Shown: positions 63,478 through 64,000 of the stretch, in pieces | Numbering within the stretch: the first letter of the stretch is position 1 | Layout of the letters: every line of letters begins with the position of its first letter | Origin: Methyloversatilis sp. RAC08 | GTDB lineage: Bacteria; Pseudomonadota; Gammaproteobacteria; Burkholderiales; Rhodocyclaceae | Length of the DNA stretch: 64,000 nt | Direction: 5' to 3' | Assembly (NCBI RefSeq): GCF_001713355.1 | Contig: NZ_CP016448.1 | Location: 3,038,001-3,102,000 of the forward strand | Made by a program: the position numbers and the translations under genes | Notes under the pieces: model-generated | The model's database searches: none | Seen by the model: the letters and a program-made list of their open reading frames with translations, nothing else | What the model was told of the DNA's origin: nothing

Positions 63478-64000
63478 ATGCAGACCGGACTGGCCGATTT
63501 CATCCGCAACACGCCGGAGGGCGACGCTGCCGAGGCAGTGCTGCGCAAGTGCGTGCACTGCGGTTTCTGCAACGCAACCTGCCCGACCTATCAGCTGCTG
63601 GGCGACGAACTCGACGGTCCGCGCGGCCGCATCTACCTGATGAAGCAGATGTTCGAGGGCGCCGTACCGGCTGAAACCGTGCTGCCCCACCTCGACCGTT
63701 GCCTGACCTGTCGCAATTGCGAATCCACCTGCCCGTCCGGCGTGCGTTACAGCGAATTGGTGGACATCGGCCGTGCCGTGGCGGAGCGACGCACGCAAAG
63801 ACCGCTGGCCGCACGCGCAGCGCGCTGGGTGCTGCGCGAAGGCCTGTCTCGACCGGGTGTGTTCAACACGGCACTGGCGCTCGGCCGGCTCGCCCGACCG
63901 TTGCTGCCCGCCTCGCTGGCCGCCAAGGTGGCGCCTCGGCGCGATGCCGGCAACTGGCCGCCGGTGCGTCACGCACGCCGCATGCTGGTGCTGGCCGGCT
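63478..64000 (+). CDS. glcF: Glycolate oxidase iron-sulfur subunit GlcF, N-terminal part
   Basis: The first 174 codons of GlcF, cut by the window end. Two ferredoxin-like 4Fe-4S motifs are visible: CVHCGFCNATCP (~25) and CLTCRNCESTCPSG (~75). The two CCG domains expected later lie outside. GlcF passes electrons from the flavin subunits to the membrane quinone pool. It starts 11 bp after glcE. Confidence 0.95.
   Translation, partial: MQTGLADFIRNTPEGDAAEAVLRKCVHCGFCNATCPTYQLLGDELDGPRGRIYLMKQMFEGAVPAETVLPHLDRCLTCRNCESTCPSGVRYSELVDIGRAVAERRTQRPLAARAARWVLREGLSRPGVFNTALALGRLARPLLPASLAAKVAPRRDAGNWPPVRHARRMLVLAG

Overview
This GC-rich window looks like chromosome from a methylotrophic betaproteobacterium, most plausibly a Methyloversatilis-like member of the Rhodocyclales. 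That placement is my inference. It rests on a dimethylformamide (DMF) utilisation cluster, an mxaRSACKL-type methanol dehydrogenase maturation operon, a PEP-CTERM protein, and gene orders I know from betaproteobacteria (uvrA / MFS / ssb; glnE / yhdP / nitrilase / tldD). No rRNA, tRNA, CRISPR array or insertion sequence was recognised. Both ends cut genes: tamB on the left and glcF on the right.

Layout. 1-10 kb: end of tamB, a CHASE-PAS-GGDEF diguanylate cyclase, a LapA-like protein, an MFS transporter, a cluster of palindromic repeats, a YnfA-like protein, an SDR, an Hcp-fold protein with a PEP-CTERM anchor, and an OpgC-like acyltransferase. 10-19.5 kb: the DMF locus. It has a substrate-binding protein, two ATPases and two permeases of the HAAT/amide type, then the small and large subunits of N,N-dimethylformamidase, a convergent LuxR-type regulator and a PcaC-like protein. 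The small subunit has no reading frame of its own: it is joined in frame, without a stop codon, to the second permease, but has a strong internal ribosome binding site. 19.5-29 kb: a Trp-rich small protein, mxaRSACKL on the minus strand without mxaFJGI, a truncated flavin-binding gene divergent from an IclR regulator with two matching palindromes between them, and a MoxYX-like two-component system. 29-41 kb: a second repeat cluster, uvrA, a YajR-like MFS, ssb, then small transporters and housekeeping genes, including an unlisted 49-codon membrane peptide. 41-56 kb: glnE, yhdP, a nitrilase, a FeeM-type acyltransferase, tldD, DUF2062, DAHP synthase, a GT39-type glycosyltransferase and a DPPR-synthase-like prenyltransferase. 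56-64 kb: a CbbR-like LysR regulator, a candidate small RNA ending in a strong terminator, murI, a PduO-type adenosyltransferase, glycerate kinase, a 15-bp minisatellite, and glcDEF.

How it fits together. The DMF operon would import DMF or related amides and hydrolyse them to formate and dimethylamine, both usable by a methylotroph. The mxa accessory operon and the two-component system point to PQQ methanol dehydrogenase biogenesis and control. GlcDEF oxidises glycolate to glyoxylate and glycerate kinase returns glycerate to central metabolism, so the right end is a C2/C3 salvage block. Gene boundaries come from reading frames, overlaps and ribosome binding sites. Family assignments are from memory of sequence families, with no database search.
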